Positions 22,017-34,329 of a stretch of DNA of 64,000 nucleotides are shown here, one piece after another (the stretch's first letter is position 1; each line of letters starts with the position of its first letter). The translations under genes and the position numbers were made by a program. The notes beneath the pieces were generated by a model. The model did no database searches. It saw only the letters and a list, made by a program, of their open reading frames with translations, and was not told the origin of the DNA. Source of the stretch: Lagopus muta. Its lineage: Eukaryota; Chordata; Aves; Galliformes; Phasianidae. Location: positions 35,099,537 to 35,163,536 of the forward strand of contig NC_064440.1 of assembly GCF_023343835.1 (NCBI RefSeq), read 5' to 3'.

Positions 22017-22992
22017 GGAAATAGAGTACCTTGTTCTACTTTTCACAGAACTTGGCAGTTCCTCCCTATAGTGGGTACAAAGTCCCACACAGACATTCAC
22101 TACAAGAGCAAAGAATTTCTATTAAACTGGGAGTGGCTCCGCAAGAAATTCAAGGAAGAAAACACTTTGACAACTGTTGTATAATTCACCAGGATCAACC
22201 ATGCCACCAAACCTTCTTCACTCTCACAACACTGATGGCATTTCAGTTATTAACATCACCAAGGACAGCCTGTCTCAGGTCTGCCTGTAAACACAGACGC
22301 TGCTGCTTCGTAGCTTGAGTGTTCATCACCTCTGGCACTCCTGTTCATCCTGACTTTGCAAATAGCCTTGTGTATTGCAGACAATTTCACTGACAAAGAA
22401 AGCAGTGGTAAGGCAGGAAATGTGCCCCAGGACAGAAGCCTGGTGGACATACCTCAATAAATAACTGATACTGCTCCCAGCGGTGTTAATTTGCCAAGTT
22501 ACATGATTGTATCTGATTGTTTCACAGTCCCTCACATTTTCTACCAACCTTCCTTCACTCACTGAGAGGTACTCATGAGACCAGCAAAGGTACTCGACTC
22601 CATACAAAAGGTAGTTCAATAACACATACTGAAAAGTAGTCTGTTACAAATCCAATGTTGATGGATACATTTCCTTCACACAGATTTGCTTCCTAATGAA
22701 GGTTGGAGCTCTCACGGTGGAGCACCACTCCGGTGGCATGCAGAGAAGGGAAACTTGCCTACACTCACCACACGCACTTGCCTATCCTCAACCAACTGGG
22801 AGAATGATGCCTTAAAAGCAAAACAAAAGCAAGTTAGAAACAACTTGCTGACTCTCGTTTGAGCATACTTTGCAAGTGAAAGACGGAGCTGCCTACGCAG
22901 CAAAATCAGAAGCAAAGATATATATATTGTATATATATCCCTAAATAATCCCTATTGTATAAGGCAAGAACTAAAACCAGAGCACAACCCAC

Positions 22993-23076
22993 CTGAGAGA
23001 GCTGCTTGTGAGCACAGTTTACTCCTCCAACTGCAATCATGTTGGGCATCAATGGTCTTGGATATTCTAGCACAAA
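22993..23076 (-). pseudogene. UGT1A first-exon 3' stub (28 codons), copy 2
   Basis: Duplicate of 9727-9810. It encodes [13 protein letters not shown] through CAHKQLSQ with a normal donor, cut off at the module M junction. Confidence 0.92.
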
Positions 23077-23941
23077 GCCATGAATGGAGGCAGTGCCTGA
23101 GCCAGCAGCCACTGTCAGTGCCCAGCGGTTAACATCATGTGAATGCTGAGCTCCCTGCCTTCACATCTGTTCAGCTTGTTGGTACAACACTTGTCACAGA
23201 AATCTGAGCTTTGCATAATTTTGTACCACTATAAGCAAAAAGTAAAGATTGATAGGCAGCAGGTTGATAAGGCTTATCTTCAGATTTGTTTCTATACGGC
23301 AGCAGTTATCAAAGTGAAAGCCTTTGGTCTACAGTAGAAAATGCAATGCAAATATAGCAATAACTTCTGCTGTTGCAACACCACAGTGGTGTGAAACAGT
23401 GAATAAATGACCACATCTGCACTTTTTACAAAGTTTACTATCTCAAGGCTCACTAGGGAGATTTGAATAAGTCACGGAGGAAGAGTAGATAGCTAGAAAC
23501 GTAAAGTCATCTTTTCCAAATCATCCTCTCATGTGCCATCCTACACTGCTTCTTACAGAAATTCAGAGTCAAAGCAGCTCTCTTTATTGTGTTTGATTGC
23601 ATACACTACCGAGTGCTGGGGTACTCATCCACAAAATCATTCTCTGTGGCACACCATGAGCGTTGGGCTTTATACACGGAGATAGTTTCTGTCCTTTGCA
23701 TCCTTTGTCCATCCAGGTCTCCTGCAACTAATCAGTATTCCACAACTATTGTGGGTATTTAATCTTCTGACATACAACTACTCTGTCATTTATCTAAATA
23801 CAGCATGTGTGCCACGAGTGTGTAATTTTTTGGTGACGTGGTTAGGCCAAGCTAAGCTATCCCAACACAACTGTGCAGTTTAGACATCTTCATTGAAGCT
23901 TTTCCTGGCAGAAATCCTTGAGGTGATTCTAGTGCAGAAGG

Positions 23942-24290
23942 CTAAGTACATCTGTAAGTCCTGAGCATGGAAGGACTGGGATGAAGGGTGGCTTTGTAGT
24001 CTAAGCTACACTGAAGACCACACATGAAATAAACTGAATAGAGAAATTTAGCAACGACTGGTCCACAGGGAAACAGGGGATTCATCATGACGGCATCAAA
24101 TTTGTAATCCTGGAGATAGTTCATTAACTTTTCATTGCGTAAGAGGTACTGACAAGCAAATGAGAACACATTGGTCAGTTCTGATACATGACTGAGTGAA
24201 AACATAACTATTTCTCAAAGGGTCAGGTCAAGAAAACGTATTTACCAATGAAGCGAACAAGCTCAGCGTATATCTGGTCTTTCCACTTAA
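23942..24290 (-). pseudogene. UGT1A first-exon remnant (middle part), copy 4
   Basis: Same module M relic as at 591-940, with a further 2-bp loss near 24241. Confidence 0.8.
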
Positions 24291-25049
24291 GTGCATGGGG
24301 CTGCTGGCAGGAGAAGAGAACTTCTCATTTCTACCAAACAGTACATGAAAGCAAAAAGCAGTTGTATCTCATTTTGTAACTTGATCTGTAATCTTTAGCT
24401 CTATAAAATGTTTCAGCTTTGCCTCCTCCCTCCGCTTTTGCTAGGAAAAGCGTCCAGAGTTCACATACCAAGCTGGCAGCAGTAAACAGGAGCCCGCAAG
24501 CCTAGCCGTGGTGTCACCAAAGTTTGAGCAACATATTAACCAAAGCTTTTTTACATCAGCCACGACAAAGCAGAATAAGCTGTCCTTGTTTACGAGGGAT
24601 CATAGGAGTTCATAAGAGAGCGGCTCAGGACAAACTTCTTTGTGAAAGAAACGATGCATCAGAAAAGGCAGTCCTTGATCAAGGGGGCACGTTAGAGTTA
24701 GAAAATTGGAGGTTTGGGCCAAAATGTTTTGAGATTTCTTGAAAATAGCTACTTTCGAACAAAGTTAAGAAGACCTAGCTGTGGTATGAGACAGTGGGAA
24801 TATTCCACTTCTGTCCTCAGATTACTAGAAGAAAGGGAGGACAAAGCTTTTGAGCTGCTTCTGCAGGTGCTGTGCTAAGACTTTTGAGGAGAAAAACAAA
24901 ACAAAACAAAACAACAGCATAAAATCACGATCTTGGAAGTCCTGTTCTCTGTCACACTCTGCAGTAGCCTGCAACTGCTTTAGACGGATCAACAGTTATG
25001 GTGGACTCAAACTTTTCTTGATAGCACTCATGGCCTAAGGTCAAGTAAT

Positions 25050-25144
25050 GGCTGCAAATGGCAGTTGGAGAGATTCAGCAGGGGGGTTGGACTAAACGAC
25101 CTGTAAGGATCCCTTCCAACTCAAGCAATTCTATAATTCTACTG
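25050..25144 (+). mobile_element. CR1 LINE 3' end, short fragment (module M copy 4)
   Basis: Same CR1 tail as in the other module M copies. Confidence 0.83.
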
Positions 25145-25862
25145 AGATTTGGAAGATGTTTCAGTGCTTTTTACCCCTGAGGTGTAGACAGTCTGCCTGT
25201 ATAACACCATGGCTGACTTGATCTAATATTGAGGAGTTCCACCCTGAGGACTTGCTTAGACATCCAGATCAGGTTGATTTGAGTGGGATTGAAGTGCTTA
25301 AACACTCCGGAGAAACTGGGCTGAAGCTGTAGCAACTAACACAGTGGACAGACAGGGAATACTAAGTGGATAAGTGAGTGAATGACTGAGGGTCTGTTTC
25401 ACAGCAGATAGGAAGAACGTGCAAAAGCACATGAAAACTTTCAAGATAAACCTAGAAGAGTGGCTGTCTACAGTTTGTGCTTCAAAGAGGGGCCTCACCA
25501 ACCTGATCTCATCAAGCAGATTTCACAGAAAGGGAAAAGGTGAAGGACAAAAGTCTGCAGATTTACCAAAGCTCTCTAGCTGGAATGTTAAGTGTAAAGT
25601 GAATCTTCATACGTCACTCTCTAGACAGCAAGAAGAATTCTGACACCCAGGGAACTGGCAAATTTGAGGTATGGTCAATTCTATGTGGTCATTCAGCCCT
25701 GCTGACATTTCTGCCAAACATGTATCTATCTGCACAGGAAACACTAATAACTAACAATCTAACACTAATAACATAATAACATTTTTTGCAAACAGAAAGA
25801 TGGAGCTGCACACACAGAAAAAAAAAGAAGCAAAGAAGAATTAAAAGAAGAGAATGACCCAC

Positions 25863-26723
25863 CTGGGAGAGCTGCTTGTGAGCACAGTTTATTCCTCCAA
25901 CTGCAATCATGTTGGGCATCAATGGTCTTGGATATTCTAGCACAAAGTCATACCTCAGAAGCCATACAGAAGCCTTGCCTAAGAGATCACGTGCAGTCAC
26001 ATCTTGCTGAAGGAACTCAGAAGCCAGTTTTTCATATGGTTTAAAAAGAAAGTCACAAAGAAAAAGATTGGAGGTGTCAAAGATGACATTCTTCACACGC
26101 TGGAGGAAGTTCATGTGATCTGTAAGGTCTGAAAATAGCCTGGGAACATATGAAGGGGGATTGGGACACTGAGTGGCCTCAAAATCTAATCCACATGGTA
26201 TTCCTATCATGAAATACACAGAAGGGATGGAAAGATGCTCAGCTAGTATTGCTCCACAAAGGAACACAGGGTCCGTTAAGAGAGCATCAAAGTTGCTCTC
26301 CTTGAGATATCTGATAAGTTCTGCGTTGTGCAGTAACTGTTCACAGGATAGGAAACCTAAATCAAAACCTTTTTTCACATTTTCACGTAATCTAAAAAAT
26401 CTTTCCAGAAATGATCCTTCTTCAAATGAATTCGTTACAAATCTGTGGAAATTGTCATCCATCTCTTCCTGTGGGAAGGTAACTGGGTAGGTTTTCACAG
26501 CAACATTCCCTGATGGCTTTACATTTATATTGGCTTCAGGTGCAACAACGACTATTTCATGTCCTTTCTGCTTCAGAATTTCTAACATTTCCAGAGCACT
26601 GAACCAGGGACTGCCATCCACAAACACCACCAGCAGCTTCCCACCTGCAGCCAAGCTGAGCACGGACAGCAGCAGAAGCAGCGACACTGAGACTTGTGGA
26701 TGAGAAGGAAGCAGCAGGGCCAT
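25863..26723 (-). CDS. UGT1A: UGT1A alternative first exon (Pro39 type)
   Basis: 287 codons, ATG at 26723, donor CAG|GTGGGT. The catalytic segment reads DGSPWFSALEM, with Pro39 and Trp40, the same SPW order as human UGT1A4. Asp151 lies in TDPVFLCGAIL. It is the duplication partner of 12598-13458. The PSYVPR codons and the MIGIPCG stretch use bases seen in other paralogues, which suggests short conversion tracts. A run of extra A residues (T on the coding strand) at 26757-26763 lengthens the pyrimidine tract just upstream of the start codon. It has the TATA-like promoter type. Confidence 0.94.
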
Positions 26724-26863
26724 TCCTGCAGAAATGTGGCAGAGCTGCACTGCAAGAAAAAAAACTCTGGGCAGCTCTGAAGCAACAGCAACAGCCCTGT
26801 GCTCTTTGAGCTGTCTGCTCTATGCCGTAGATTTTGATCCATTTATAATATAATTGCTGTGTG

Positions 26864-26876
26864 GTAAATGTTTAAT
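26864..26876. promoter_or_regulatory. HNF1-like site upstream of exon 25863-26723
   Basis: GTAAATGTTTAAT, 10 of 12 informative positions of the consensus. It lies 141 bp upstream of the ATG; the extra bases match the lengthened homopolymer near 26760. Confidence 0.42.
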
Positions 26877-28455
26877 CACTGGTTTGATAAAAGGCTGGAT
26901 AGCCAGCACTGGAGTTCAACCAAGTCCATGGGTGGGTGGTGCCACTGCTCCCACCAGCTACACCCTATCCGTTCCTTTTAGAGGATGAGTGATGTGTGAC
27001 CCTGGAAGGAAGCAGGAATAGGTCCATGTGGCTCTGTGCTTCTAATCGCCTCCCTCAGGGTGAAACTTTTGCATCCACAGGAGATCTGTCATGCCCACAT
27101 CACCACTGCGCCTAGCAGCAGCTGCTTTCTTTCTTCTGGAATGAGGAGGCTGATGAAGAATGAAGCACCAACCCAGGTTGGTTTGCAGGACGCATCACCC
27201 ACACAGTGAGGTGAGGTACTTCCTGTGCCTCAGAACAGTCCCAAAGCACAGAGGGAGGGCTCAGCTCTGCCCTCTTTTACCCACATCTGCTTGCAGGTCC
27301 CATCGTACACCCACAGAACGGTAGAATCACAGAATGGTTGTGTTGGAAGGGACTGCTAATCTCACCCAGTACTCTGGCATGGTATCCACTCAGTGGATCA
27401 TGTTGACCAAAGCTCTATTAGAAAATGATCTTCAGCAACTCTGCGGATGAGGCATTTTCAGGTTCTCTGGGCAGCACATTGCAGTGCCTGGCAGCAATCT
27501 GACTAGAGAACTCAGGAAATAGAGTACCTTGTCCTACTTTTCACAGAACTTGGCAATTCCTCCCTATAGTGGGTACAAAGTCCCACACAGACATTCACTA
27601 CAAGAGCAAAGAATTTCTATTAAACTGGGAGTGGCTCCGCAAGAAATTCAAGGAAGAAAACACTTTGACAACTGTTGTATAATGCACCAGGATCAACCAT
27701 GCCACCAAACCTTCTTCACTCTCACAACACTGATGGCATTTCAGTTATTAACATCACCAAGGACAGCCTGTCTCAGGTCTGCCTGTAAACACAGACGCTG
27801 CTGCTTCGTAGCTTGAGTGTTCATCACCTCTGGCACTCCTGTTCATCCTGACTTTGCAAATAGCCTTGTGTATTGCAGACAATTTCACTGACAAAGAAAG
27901 CAGTGGTAAGGCAGGAAATGTGCCCCAGGACAGAAGCCTGGTGGACATACCTCAATAAATAACTGATACTGCTCCCAGCGGTGTTAATTTGCCAAGTTAC
28001 ACGATTGTACCTGATTGTTTCACAGTCCCTCACATTTTCTACCAACCTTCCTTCACTCACTGCGAGGTACTCATGAGACCAGCAAAGGTACTCGACTCCA
28101 TACAAAAGGTAGTTCAATAACACATAATGAAAAGCAGTCTGTCACAAATCCAGTGTTGATGGATACATTTCCTTCACATAGATTTGCTTCCTAATGAAGG
28201 TTGGAGCTCTCACGGTGGAGCACCACTCCGGTGGCATGCAGAGAAGGGAAACTTGCCTACACTCACCACACGCACTTGCCTATCCTCAACCAACTGGGAG
28301 AATGATGCCTTAAAAGCAAAACAAAAGCAAGTTAGAAACAACTTGCTGACTCTCGTTTGAGCATACTTTGCAAGTGAAAGATGGAGCTGCCTACGCAGCA
28401 AAAGCAGAAGCAAAGAACTCTATAAGGCAAGAACTAAAACCAGAGCACAACCCAC
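26877..28455. other. Spacer between exons 25863 and 28456
   Basis: No intact gene is seen. The block is homologous to 8116-9726 and 21382-22992, that is, distal promoter flank followed by the intron-side flank of the next exon. It contains a CR1 3' fragment at 27319-27515. Confidence 0.65.
27319..27515 (-). mobile_element. CR1 LINE 3' fragment (minus orientation)
   Basis: Third member of the set at 8555, 21821 and 29915. Begins GTAGAATCACAGAATGG and TTGGAAGGGAC. Confidence 0.78.
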
Positions 28456-29316
28456 CTGAGAGAGCTGCTTGTGAGCACAGTTTACTCCTCCAACTGCAAT
28501 CATGTTGGGCATCAATGGTCTTGGATATTCTAGCACAAAGTCAAACCTCAGAAGCCATACGGAAGCCTTGCCTAAGAGATCACGTGCAGTCACATCTCGC
28601 TGAAGGAACTCAGAAGCCAGTTTTTCATATGGTTTAAAAATGAAGTCACAAAGAAAGAGATTGAAGGTGTCAAAGATGACATTCTTCACACGCTGGAGGA
28701 AGTTCATGTGATCTGTGTGGTCTGAAAATGCCCTGGGAACATATGAAGGGGGACTGGGGCACTGGGTGGCCTCAAAGTCTAATTCACATGGTATTCCTCT
28801 CATGAAATACACAGAAGGGATGGAAAGATGCTCGGCCAGTATTGCTCCACAGGGCAGTACAGGGTCCGTTAAGAGAGCATCAAAGTTACTCTCCTCGAGA
28901 TATCGGATAAGTTCTGCATTGTGCAGTAACTGTTCACAGTCTATGATGGTTGACTCAGAGACTTTTCTAATATTTTCACGTACTTTTAAAAATCTTTTCA
29001 GAAATGATCCTTCTTCCAATAGATCCTTTAAAAATATGTCAAAACTGGTATCCATCCCATCTTGTGGGAAGTCAACATGGTAGGTTTTCAGAATAAAATT
29101 CTCCGATGGCTTTATGTTTAAACTGATGTCAGATGCAATCACGACTATTTCATGTCCTTTCTGCTTCAGGACTTCAAACATTTCCAGCGCACTGAACCAG
29201 GGACTGCCATCCACAGACACCACCAGCAGCTTCCCACCTGCAGCCAAGCTGAGCACGGACAGCAGCAGAAGCAGCGACACTGAGACTTGTGGATGAGAAG
29301 GAAGCAGCAGGGCCAT
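28456..29316 (-). CDS. UGT1A: UGT1A alternative first exon (Pro39 type)
   Basis: 287 codons, ATG at 29316, donor CAG|GTGGGT at 28456/28455. The catalytic region reads DGSPWFSALEM (Pro39). Asp151 lies in TDPVLPCGAIL. Distinctive residues are ASDISLNIKPSEN, FPQDGMDTSFDIF and FMRGIPCELDF. It is half of a 2,455-bp tandem pair with 30911-31771: the intron-side flank, exon and promoter are all repeated at that offset. The proximal promoter has the CAGTAACGTG type, unlike its tandem partner. Confidence 0.94.
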
Positions 29317-29452
29317 TCCTGCAGAAATGTGGCAGAGCTGCACTGCAAGAAAACTCCGGGCAGCTCTGAAGCAACAGCAACAGCCCTGTGCTCTTTGAGC
29401 TGACTGCTCTATGCCATAGATTGTGATCCTTCAGTAACGTGACTGCTGTGTG

Positions 29453-29465
29453 GTAAATGTTTAAT
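29453..29465. promoter_or_regulatory. HNF1-like site upstream of exon 28456-29316
   Basis: GTAAATGTTTAAT, 137 bp upstream of the ATG. Confidence 0.42.
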
Positions 29466-29914
29466 CACTGGTTTGATAAAAGGCTGGATAGCCAGCGCTA
29501 GAGTTCAACCAAGTCCATGGGTGGGTGGTGCCACTGCTCCCACCAGCTACACCCCATCCGTTCCTTTTAGAGGATGAGTGATGTGTGACCCTGGAAGGAA
29601 GCAGGAATAGGTCCATGTGGCTCTGTGCTTCTAATCGCCTCCCTCAGGGTGAAACTTTTGCATCCACAGGAGATCTGTCATGCCCACATCACCACTGCGC
29701 CTAGCAGCAGCTGCTTTCTTTCCTCTGGAATGAGGAGGCTGATGAAGAATGAAGCACCAACCCAGGTTGGTTTGCAGGACGCATCACCCACACAGTGAGG
29801 TGAGGTACTTCCTGTGCCTCAGAACAGTCCCAAAGCACAGAGGGAGGGCTCAGCTCTGCCCTCTTTTACCCACATCTGCTTGCAGGTCCGATTGTACATC
29901 GTACCCGCAGAACA

Positions 29915-30115
29915 GTAGAATCACAGAATGGTTGTGTTGGAAGGGACTGCTAATCTTGCCCAGTTCCAACCCCATGCCACAGGCAGGATATCCACTCAGT
30001 GGATCATTTTTGCCAGAGCCCTGTAAAAAACGGCCTTCAACAACTGCAGGGATGGGGCAACCACATGTTCTCTGGGCAGCACGTTGCAGTGCCTGGCCGC
30101 AGTCTAACTAGAGAA
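29915..30115 (-). mobile_element. CR1 LINE 3' fragment (minus orientation)
   Basis: Related to the 8555 set, but it keeps a better-preserved CR1 tail (CCCAGTTCCAACCCC, then GCCCTGTAAAAAACGG), so it may be the least altered copy. The rest of the spacer 29466-30910 holds no gene. Confidence 0.78.
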
Positions 30116-30910
30116 CTCAGGTCACAGAGCGCTTTGTCCTACTTTGCACAGAACTTGGCAGTTCCTCCCTGCAGTGGGTACAAAGTTGAAACTCAGACCT
30201 TCACTAGAAGAGCAAAGAATTTCTCTTCCACTGAGAGCAGCCCGGGAAGAAATGCTAGGTGCAAAACTCAGAAAAACACTTTGGCAGCTCTTAAGCCATT
30301 CCCCAGGATCCACCATGCCACGATTCCTTCTTCAGGCTCACAACACTGATGGGATCTCACGTATCACATGGGCATCACCAAAGAAAGATTCTCTGATGTC
30401 TGCCTGAAAACACAGATGCTGACACTGCTCTCAACGGTGTTAATTTGCCAAGTTACACGATTGTACCTGATTGTTTCACAGTCCCTCACATTTTCTACCA
30501 ACCTTCCTTCACTCACTGCGAGGTACTCATGAGACCAGCAAAGGTACTCGACTCCATACAAAAGTAGTTCAATAACACATAATGAAAAGCAGTCTGTTAC
30601 AAATCCAGTGTTGATGGATACATTTCCTTCACACAGATTTGCTTCCTAATGAAGGTTGGAGCTCTCACGGTGGAGCACCACTCCGGTGGCATGCAGAGAA
30701 GGGAAACTTGCCTACACTCACCACACGCACTTGCCTATCCTCAACCAACTGGGAGAATGATGCCTTAAAAGCAAAACAAAAGCAAGTTAGAAACAACTTG
30801 CTGACTCTCGTTTGAGCATACTTTGCAAGTGAAAGATGGAGCTGCCTACGCAGCAAAAGCAGAAGCAAAGAACTCTATAAGGCAAGAACTAAAACCAGAG
30901 CACAACCCAC

Positions 30911-31771
30911 CTGAGAGAGCTGCTTGTGAGCACAGTTTACTCCTCCAATTGCAATCATGTTGGGCATCAATGGTCTTGGATATTCTAGCACAAAGTCATA
31001 CCTCAGAAGCCATACGGAAGCCTTGCCTAAGAGATCACGTACAGTCACATCTCGCTGAAGGAACTCAGAAGCCAGTTTTTCATATGGTTTAAAAATGAAG
31101 TCACAAAGAAAGAGATTGGAGGTGTCAAAGATGACATTCTTCACACGCTGGAGGAAGTTCATGTGATCTGTGTGGTCTGAAAATGCCCTGGGAACATATG
31201 AAGGGGGACTGGGACACTGGGTGGCCTCAAATTCCAATCCACATGGTATTAACATCATGAAATACACAGAAGGGATGGAAAGATGCTCAGCCAGTATTGC
31301 TCCACAGGGCAGTACAGGGTCCGTTAAGAGAGCATCAAAGTTACTCTCCTCGAGATATCGGATAAGTTCTGCATTGTGCAGTAACTGTTCACAGGATATG
31401 ATGGTTGACTCAGAGACTTTTCTAATATTTTCACGGACTTTAAAAAATCTTTTCAGAAATGATCCTTCTTCAACAATATCCGTTAAAAATGTGTCGAAAC
31501 TGGTATCCATCCCATGTTGTGGGAAGTCAACATGGTAGGTTTTCAGGATAAAATTCTCCGATGGCTTTATGTTTAAAGTGCTGTCAGAGGCAACGACGAC
31601 TATTTCATGTCCTTTCTGCTTTAGGACTTCAAACATTTCCAGAGCACTGAACCAGGGACTGCCATCCACAGACACCACCAGCAGCTTCCCACCTGCAGCC
31701 AAGCTGAGCACGGACAGTAGCAGAAGCAGCGACACTGAGACTTGTGGATGAGAAGGAAGCAGCAGGGCCAT
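30911..31771 (-). CDS. UGT1A: UGT1A alternative first exon (Pro39 type)
   Basis: 287 codons, ATG at 31771, donor CAG|GTGGGT. Pro39 within DGSPWFSALEM; Asp151 in TDPVLPCGAIL. It is the tandem partner of 28456-29316. The two differ mainly at about residues 60-125 (ASDSTLN against ASDISLN; HGMDTSFDTFLTDIV against DGMDTSFDIFLKDLL; ISCEQ against IDCEQ) and at residues 178-184 (MMLIPCGLEF against MRGIPCELDF), with long identical stretches elsewhere. The conserved GGVNC is preceded by IAI instead of IAV. Confidence 0.94.
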
Positions 31772-31907
31772 TCCTGCAGAAATGTGGCAGAGCTGCACTG
31801 CAAGAAAACTCCGGGCAGCTCTGAAGCAACAGCAACAGCCCTGTGCTCTTTGAGCTGTCTGCTCTATGCCGTAGATTGTGATCCTTCTATAATGTAATTG
31901 CTGTGTG

Positions 31908-31920
31908 GTAAATGTTTAAT
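31908..31920. promoter_or_regulatory. HNF1-like site upstream of exon 30911-31771
   Basis: GTAAATGTTTAAT, 137 bp upstream of the ATG. The TATA position reads CTATAATGTAATT, intermediate between the two other promoter types. Confidence 0.42.
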
Positions 31921-32445
31921 CATTGGTTTGATAAAAGGCTGGATAGCCAGCACTGGAGTTCAACCAAGTCCATGGGTGGGTGGTGCCACTGCTCCCACCA
32001 GCTACACCCCATCTGTTCCCTTTAGACGAAGAGTGGTGTGTGACCCTGGAAGGAAGCAGGAATAGGTCTGTGTGGGTGTGCTTCTAATAGCCTCCCTCAG
32101 GGTGAAACTTCTGCATCCACAGGAGATCTGTCATGCCCACATCAACACTGCACCTAGCAGCAGCTGCTCTCTCTTCTCTGGGCATGGCCTCTCCCTCTGG
32201 ACATTCATCTCTAGAAGGCCTATGGACCAACACTGGATTTGAAGGAGATGTTCAAGAGTCTGTCTGGAATGGGGAGGCTGATGATGACTGAAGCACCATC
32301 CCAGGTTGGTTTGCAGGACACTTCATCATCCACACAATGAGGTACTTCCAGTGCAGCACAACAGAGAGAGAGGACTTAATATTCGTCCTTTCCCTTGATC
32401 TGATTGAAGGTGTCTGATTATTGTAGTCTCTCAGTAATATGAAAT

Positions 32446-32665
32446 TATTCAATGGTTGTGTTGGAAGGGACTTTAAAGCCCACCCTGTTCCAACCCCTGG
32501 TCACACACAGGGTTTCCACTCTCCAGATCAGATTTTCCAGAGCCCTATTCAGAGTGGCCTTCAAGAACTGCAGGGATTGTGCATCCTCTGTTACGCTGGG
32601 CAGCATGTTCTAGAGCATGGCCCCGTTCTGTTATCACACGGTCATTGCCTAGGAAAGTGGTAGAA
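32446..32665 (-). mobile_element. CR1 LINE 3' fragment (minus orientation)
   Basis: Near-identical to 14128-14345, and likewise followed by the post-donor flank of a 14401-type exon. Confidence 0.78.
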
Positions 32666-32717
32666 GCTAACAATGCAGCCATAGGAAAGTAAGGGGGAAA
32701 ATAAAAAGGTAACTAAC

Positions 32718-32801
32718 CTTTGATAACAGTTTTTCCCGAGTACAGGTTATGCCTCCGATCAAGACCATGTTAGGCATTACAGACCTGGAATACTCAAACA
32801 T
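32718..32801 (-). pseudogene. UGT1A first-exon 3' stub of the 14401 type
   Basis: The minus strand retains the last 28 codons of an exon like 14401-15252 (FEYSRSVMPNMVLIGG, then ITCTREKLLSK) and its donor AAG|GTTAGT. The sequence ends at 32801, where it joins unrelated sequence. The whole 5' part of the exon is missing. It is evidence that the 13.8-14.5 kb block was copied to about 32.2-32.8 kb. Confidence 0.9.
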
Positions 32802-32825
32802 ATTTCAAAATTTAAAATACTTCTG

Positions 32826-33224
32826 AAGATTGGGAAGGGTCTGCAAAGCGAGAAACATGGAGCAGCTGAGGTCCCTTGGTTTGTTCATTCCAGAAAAGAA
32901 GAGGCTGAGGGGAGGTCCCTTGTGGTGGGCCACAGCTTCTCATGGGGAGTGGAAGGGCAGAGCAGAGCTGTGCTCTCTGCTGACAGTGACAGTCAGGGGA
33001 TGGTCAGGTTGTGCGAGGAGAAGGCTGTGCCCCAGAGGGTGGTGGGCACGGAGCATCTCCCAGGTCAATGGGCACGGCCCCAAGCTTCTGGAGCTCAGGG
33101 AGCATTGGTACACAAACCTCAGCCACGGGGATTGGGTTTGGGTGGTGCTGTGGGAGGCTGGGGGTTGGACTCAATGACCGCTGTAGCTCCTTTCTATCTG
33201 GGCATATTTCATGATTCTGTGATT
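32826..33224 (+). mobile_element. CR1 LINE 3' fragment
   Basis: About 400 bp of CR1 tail running from GGGAAGGGTCTGCAAAGCG through CTGAGGGGAGGTCCC to a GGTTGGACTCAATGACC stretch and terminal ATTCTGTGATTC. It is the same subfamily as the shorter pieces at 5540-5805 and 19564-19829. No intact ORF. Non-CR1 spacer without a recognisable gene follows to about 33967. Confidence 0.8.
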
Positions 33225-33967
33225 CCCCGGCTTTTGGAACAGGTTTTTCCCTTCTGGAGGAATGCTGGGAAAGGAGTACTAGTGCAACTGGGACTCAAGG
33301 CTGAGAGAATAATAGCCACCTCATCCACACCTGAAAATAGCTTTCTGTATAAGGGCAATTCACCCAAAGTAGAAACACACTATGAGAAGCAGCGAAAGGA
33401 GGAAGAGGTCTGCAAAGCAAGAATTGCCACAAGTTCTTGCTGCTGTAAAAAGCCAAGGGCAGAATCTGGCATAGGATATTGGTTCTGCAACCAACAGACA
33501 GTAAGAGAAGGATCATAAGCATAGGTTCAACCTCTAAGTAAAGACAAATCTGAAAGACCAAACTAGGAGTTTCACAAATAACCATAACTGCTCACATACA
33601 CACACAAAAAAACCACCTTGTACTATTCTCACCACCTTTTATACTATCTACCTCTATCAGAGAAATTAAATTCTTCAGATGGTGGCAGAAGGTATTTTGG
33701 GTGTGCTTCTGAGCAACAAGAATAGATTCAAACCCTCTGCATATTTACATAGATGTCAGCTGAGATATCTCTGTTCTAGACACAATTTTTATATTGTGAT
33801 ATGCAAGTGTCTTCACCAAAACAAGTACTTGCACCCCCTGGTAAGTGAAAAGAAGCTTGAACCTGTTTACACAGTTAGAGAAACCTATCTAACTAAATGA
33901 TAAAAAGATTCTATAGTGAAAATAATAGTTTAGGAGAAGAAAAAGAAACAACCTAGAGCATCACCCA

Positions 33968-34115
33968 TGTGAGATAGCTTTTCATGAGTGTAGGTTATTC
34001 TTTCAATTATGATCATGTTTGGTATCAGTTGTCTTGGATAATGAAACAGTAAAAGCCAAATAGATACCTTGTGTAAGAGATCTAATACAGTCACATATTT
34101 TAGAAGAGTTACCCA
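33968..34115 (-). pseudogene. UGT1A first-exon 3' remnant with lost donor
   Basis: The minus frame resembles the end of exon 38337-39197: KVSIWLLLFHYPRQLIPNM, then IIIERITYTHEKLSH. The conserved GG before the final ITC/INC motif reads ER. The donor has changed from CAG|GT to CAC|AT, so splicing would fail. The 3' side (33600-33960) also matches the flank of exon 38337 at 38020-38330, so it is a dead duplicate of that unit. Confidence 0.85.
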
Positions 34116-34329
34116 GAGCCATTTAAATTTGAAATACTATATCTTTTGAATGAGATATTCGGTTATCTTCACTGAGTCGAGTACTGGCAGCTCTTCATAA
34201 ATAAAAAGCAGCCTGAAATCCTTTCGCCATCAACAGCTGAAAGAAACCTTCCAAAAAAAATGTGTCACAACATCTCAGTGTATGTAAAAGCCCACAAGAA
34301 TGACAGTAAAAAGAAAACAGATGACCCAC

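Larger units (their letters stand above)
18247..23076. repeat. Module N, copy 2 (no CR1 insertion; internal deletion)
   Basis: Partner of 2428-9810. It has an empty CR1 site at 18679-18680 and lacks the 755-bp segment corresponding to about 6778-7532. The sequence is otherwise close to identical to copy 1. It includes the pseudo-exon 19830-20254, the truncated exon 20799-21232 and the exon stub 22993-23076. The spacer at 18681-19563 holds no recognisable gene. Confidence 0.9.
23077..25777. repeat. Module M, copy 4
   Basis: Offset 23351 to 23350 from copy 1. It ends, like copy 2, at the sequence leading to a Pro39-type exon (25863). The order M-N-M-exon is therefore repeated as a block. Confidence 0.92.

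Noticed and set aside
32922-33518. Open frame of 198 codons on the plus strand
   Set aside because: It runs through a CR1 3' fragment into unrelated spacer and does not match the CR1 coding frame throughout.
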